This document shows positions 60,901-64,000 of a stretch of DNA of 64,000 nucleotides, one piece after another. Location: NCBI RefSeq assembly GCF_037975245.1, contig NC_092578.1:2241001-2305000 (forward strand), written 5' to 3'. The position numbers were made by a program, and so were the translations under genes. Under the pieces are notes generated by a model. The model was not told the DNA's origin and ran no database searches. It saw only the letters and a program-made list of their open reading frames with translations. Numbering within the stretch: position 1 is the first letter of the stretch; every line of letters starts with the position of its first letter. This DNA comes from Apostichopus japonicus (taxonomy: Eukaryota; Echinodermata; Holothuroidea; Aspidochirotida; Stichopodidae).

Positions 60901-63566
60901 GAAAAGGCCTATCAGAACTATTTATTGGTATTATACTGTAAGGGAATATTGCAGGACTTCAAACCCTGCATATGGTAACAGTGATCCTCCTTGGTTATGA
61001 CCAAGGATGACCTAGGATTTAGAAATCTATTGCTTTGTTTTTAACTAGTATTAGTAAGCTGTGCCAATGCTTCTACAACCCATCCGACGGACCCAGACAA
61101 ATGAAATATTGATAATTAGGGAAGACAGTCTAACAGTTTCTAACTGTGCATTTGCTTCTATGTATCTACCATATTTATTTCAGTATTTCACTAATGAATT
61201 CAAAATTTCAAATTCACCTTAAATTCTATAAAAGATACAAATGTCATTATATCAAGGTCCCACCAATGAGAAATTGACTAACCAATTTGTTAATTTCATA
61301 TTTCATATTTCCTGTCATCAGCTACTTAATAATATCTGTTTTGTAAAAACTTAGTTAATATCACCTGATACATTTTAGAGTTAGTTTAATTCTTTGACCA
61401 GTTCTCATTATTTCTCTTATATTTTGTGTGCATTCTTGCAGATTGCTTTGATGTCTACGACTTAAATGGAGATGGGTTCATATCTCGAGAGGAGATGTTT
61501 CATTTATTGAAGCACAGTCTTACCAAACAACCAACAGAAGAAGATCCAGAAGAAGGAACCAAAGATCTGGTGGAGATTGTCATGAAAAAGATGGTATGAA
61601 ATATGATGTAATAAGTGATGTCACTACTGATTCTACTGAGCAAGTAGACTTCATTAAGTATCAAACTTTTCTTGTACGGGGTGTAGCGTTGTGCGGTAGT
61701 CGGATTTCACACAACCGGTAGTGTTGCAACATGAATCCCGGTATCGTAACTACAACCGTTTTTTTCCTCAACTTTCATCTACGGTTCAAAGCACTATGTT
61801 ACGAGACTGCCAATGTCATACATTCAATATGCATAGCCTAGGCTATGTACATACTCTTGTACACGCACGTTTATAAAAATAAAAAAAATAAAACGCTATA
61901 TAAGGGCTTTTGTTTTTTAACATACACTTCCAAAAAGAAAGGCACAAACCTTGGAAAAAAGCAACCCACACCATCCTTCATTCATACTCGACGTATGATA
62001 CTAGATTAACACGTTCGCACGTGGATTAAACTTGTAATCCGTACACAAACATAAATTGGGAGTTCCCCACTATTCCATGATATTGGAATAGGGCAACCCC
62101 TTCAAGTTCAAAAGTTCACAATGAAAAGTTTTCAACTATCAACAAGTCACCACGTGTTTTGAACTTCAGACAATAAGAATGTAACTTAGGGGCTACGTAA
62201 ATACGGGATTATAAACTACATACATAAGAATAGTACAGATTTATTTATATCGTTAATCGGCTGTTGTTTACTCCAGAAAATATAATTTCAATACTTAAAA
62301 TATCAATCTTTTGTACAAAAGTTCTTAAAAATCAAAACATTAGCTAAAGATAAATATAAATGACATCGTGGAACCCCCCGCATTAAATAAATGAATCCAG
62401 TCGATTACAGCATCAAATCTCAAGTACTGCATTACACTGTGTGTCTACAAGTACTGTACCCTAGGCTATAATAATATACAGTCCCCGGCGAAGTTGGATT
62501 TAAACTGGATATACTCCCTGCGGTTTTGGCTCAAAATTTATTAAATCGTTATAATTATTATAACAAAATGAGGTGAAACGCATAAGGGTAAGATTTTGTA
62601 CATGGGAAACTTGACAATCATCGTTTGAAGGAAGAATAAATAACGAAAATTTCAGAAGAATTTGAGGTCTCGTAACATGCTGAGCACAAGTAACGTTCGA
62701 TATTTGGTGTAGCCTAGGTCCAAATTACTACGTGAAAAGTTGATTCGTTAATATATAGGTCTAGCCCAGTACGTAAATTGATCAGATATTATTCAAACTA
62801 AGAACACAGAAACCAGAAAAAAATCGTTTTTGTTTTCTTTATTTCAAATAGTAACCCGTAGATATTTTTATTATGTCCGGGATTCCCGGGAATGATACCG
62901 AAACAAATATAATAACCGGTTGTTTTCCCAATACCGGTAGTAGTTACACATTGTTTTGTGATCGGGATTAGTCAATACCGGGACCGGGATACCGGGATTC
63001 ACTTGACTACCGGGATCCCGCACAACCCTTACGGGGTGTAGAAGTATTGGCAGAGTTTGTTTCGTAAACGTATATTGTATGACCATGAAGTTTTGTAACC
63101 AGGTGTTTGGCCAAAAGAAAGAACACTAAATTTGTGGTCATAAGTGCATATAAGATTGTTTTCAATTTAAGTATTCAAAACATAGCACCTTTTATTTCTT
63201 GAGCAGCTAATTTTAGATCCAAATTGTATACATTTTGCCTATAATAAAAAATCCATTTGAAATTTTTGAATCTAGGAAATTAGGAAGGCTGTTATTACTT
63301 TAGTTTTTGAATTTAATGACAGCATTAAAGAGTTACAAATGTTGATTCTTTCAATCCCTATCCCTATAGGGATTGAAACAATCAACATTTGTAACTTTAC
63401 ATGTTTTCCATTCTATTATCAGGATAATGACCATGACAACAGAATATCCTTCAAAGACTTTGAGATTACACTTCAGGAAGAGCCTTTGTTGCTTGAAGCA
63501 TTCGGGAATTGCCTTCCAGAACCAGAGGTAAGTGCACTGAGAGAGAGAGCATATGAACTAAAATGA
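57969..63566 (+). CDS. CLXN (EFCAB1): Calaxin, EF-hand calcium sensor of ciliary outer-arm dynein
   Basis: Calaxin binds the outer-dynein-arm docking site and adjusts ciliary or sperm flagellar beating to calcium. Exons: 57969-58029, 59389-59541, 60296-60400, 61442-61593, 63423-63566. Phases join (1, 1, 1, 0), giving 204 aa (human 211). EF-hand loops: [12 protein letters not shown] (77-88), [12 protein letters not shown] (113-124), [12 protein letters not shown] (158-169, Asp at position 12 as in human). Diagnostic stretches are [38 protein letters not shown] and [14 protein letters not shown]. Exon 1 is short and poorly conserved. It was chosen because its KNTHF end resembles human KHF and its phase fits, although its donor GTTAGT is non-canonical after GT. 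The last exon could instead be spliced at GTAAGT (63528); reading on to TGA at 63564-63566 gives a near-normal length and is preferred. Confidence 0.93.
58495..58739. mobile_element. MITE with perfect 26-bp terminal inverted repeats, calaxin intron 1
   Basis: Left end TGGCTATTCTTACGACTAGT continuing CGTAAC (58495-58520) is the exact reverse complement of 58714-58739. Each end contains the palindrome TTACGACTAGTCGTAA. Inside, degraded copies of the same motif occur (TTTTTACGACTAGGAGTAAC) and a short GGGTTAGGGTTAGG. The element is 245 bp with no coding capacity. I see no clear target duplication. Confidence 0.9.
61675..63041. mobile_element. hAT-like non-autonomous transposon (about 1.34 kb), calaxin intron 4
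   Basis: A 12-bp direct repeat TACGGGGTGTAG flanks the segment (61675-61686 and 63030-63041), enough to include an 8-bp target duplication. The inner ends are inverted: GCGTTGTGCGGTAGTC on the left and AAGGGTTGTGCGGGATCCCG on the complement of the right. The right part is rich in CCGGGATACCGGGA-type sequence. GTTGTGCGGGATNCCGG ends are characteristic of a hAT group, from memory. No transposase frame remains. Confidence 0.75.
63331..63396. repeat. 31-bp-arm hairpin just upstream of the last calaxin exon
   Basis: 63331-63361 is the reverse complement of 63366-63396 with one mismatch in 31 (CTTT versus GTTT), around a 4-base loop. It ends 27 bases before the exon at 63423, within the branch-point and polypyrimidine zone. 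Confidence 0.95.
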
Positions 63567-64000
63567 AGAAATTGTGAGAGACTTTCTTTGTAAACTGAGG
63601 TAAAGCAAGTTTGTTAAAAGTGCGACCATCATCATCAGCAGCAGCATGCTGTCAGCTGTTACAGATTGTTTTTGAAAGAGAATGCAATTACGTATTCCTA
63701 CTCTTAGAAAGGTCATCAGTATTGACCACTACTTGATTTTCTAGCATAATATGCTAGAAAATCATGGAATGGTTGCCCATGCTCAAATTTAAAAGGCATT
63801 TTAGTGCCACCCTCAATTCCCGCAATGAAACTTTTCCTCGCCAAGACATTTTATTGTCTATTTAAACTCCCTTCAATGTCTGTGCATGATATTAAACGAG
63901 GGTCAGAACCTTTCAGAAAATTACGTGTGAAAACTTTAAAAATGTCAGCCTAATATGGAAGACCTTCAATAAGTATCTCATCTGATAATCTGTACAATTT
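63567..64000. other. Calaxin 3' UTR / downstream sequence
   Basis: No further exon recognised. It contains a perfect short palindrome (TGATTTTCTAGCAT, 3-base loop, complement; 63734-63764) and ATTAAA near 63889, a possible poly(A) signal. Confidence 0.5.

Noticed and set aside
63528-63566. GTAAGT donor at the end of the last calaxin exon, implying a further exon beyond the window
   Set aside because: Reading through gives 204 aa against 211 in human, with a helix-like tail resembling the family end, and no further exon is visible; kept as the alternative.
1-64000. Bacterial-type systems (operons, CRISPR, toxin-antitoxin, phage)
   Set aside because: All supported genes are intron-containing metazoan orthologues; no prokaryotic signature was seen.

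Overview
This is a window of an animal nuclear genome: intron-rich, AT-rich and full of repeats. It carries six recognisable protein-coding genes with canonical GT/AG junctions, all orthologues of conserved metazoan genes. The motile-cilia gene calaxin, a lysosomal beta-galactosidase of animal type and ARHGAP21/23 point to a metazoan. The intron sizes, tRNA-derived SINEs and small DNA transposons suggest a marine invertebrate, plausibly an echinoderm, but the sequence alone does not fix the phylum. No prokaryotic feature, CRISPR array or intact viral gene was seen.

Layout. 1018-5731 (+): last four coding exons of an ARHGAP21/23-type RhoGAP, with the 5' part off the window. 5732-14050: presumed 3' UTR and intergenic DNA. 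14051-26949 (+): complete ERCC3/XPB, the TFIIH helicase/translocase, in 19 exons (799 aa). 30663-33248 (-): complete CISD3-like two-CDGSH iron-sulfur protein in 4 exons (154 aa), found by reading the minus strand because its exons are too short to stand out as ORFs. 34816-45589 (+): complete GLB1 lysosomal beta-galactosidase in 14 exons (658 aa). 45590-54644: gene-free 9 kb with a foldback-like transposon and a probable solo LTR. 54645-57768 (-): complete PDCD2 in 4 exons (354 aa). 57969-63566 (+): calaxin (CLXN/EFCAB1) in 5 exons (204 aa).

Gene arrangement. ERCC3/CISD3 and GLB1/PDCD2 are tail-to-tail. CISD3/GLB1 are head-to-head about 1.6 kb apart. PDCD2/CLXN are head-to-head with only 200 bp between start codons, so they probably share a bidirectional promoter. 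The genes do not form a pathway: they cover Rho signalling, transcription/repair, mitochondrial Fe-S, lysosomal glycan breakdown, ribosome assembly and ciliary motility. Two CLEAR-type E-boxes lie upstream of GLB1, which fits a lysosomal gene.

The least ordinary content is mobile and repetitive DNA. Two non-autonomous DNA transposons have perfect 8-bp target duplications and ends built from repeated short motifs (35453-36045 and 48122-49228). There are also a short MITE with perfect 26-bp inverted repeats (58495-58739), a hAT-like element (61687-63029), a probable 1.1-kb solo LTR (50911-51995), three different tRNA-like SINEs, several near-perfect hairpins, and two intronic minisatellites. 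One minisatellite has higher-order structure; the other is open in several frames on both strands.
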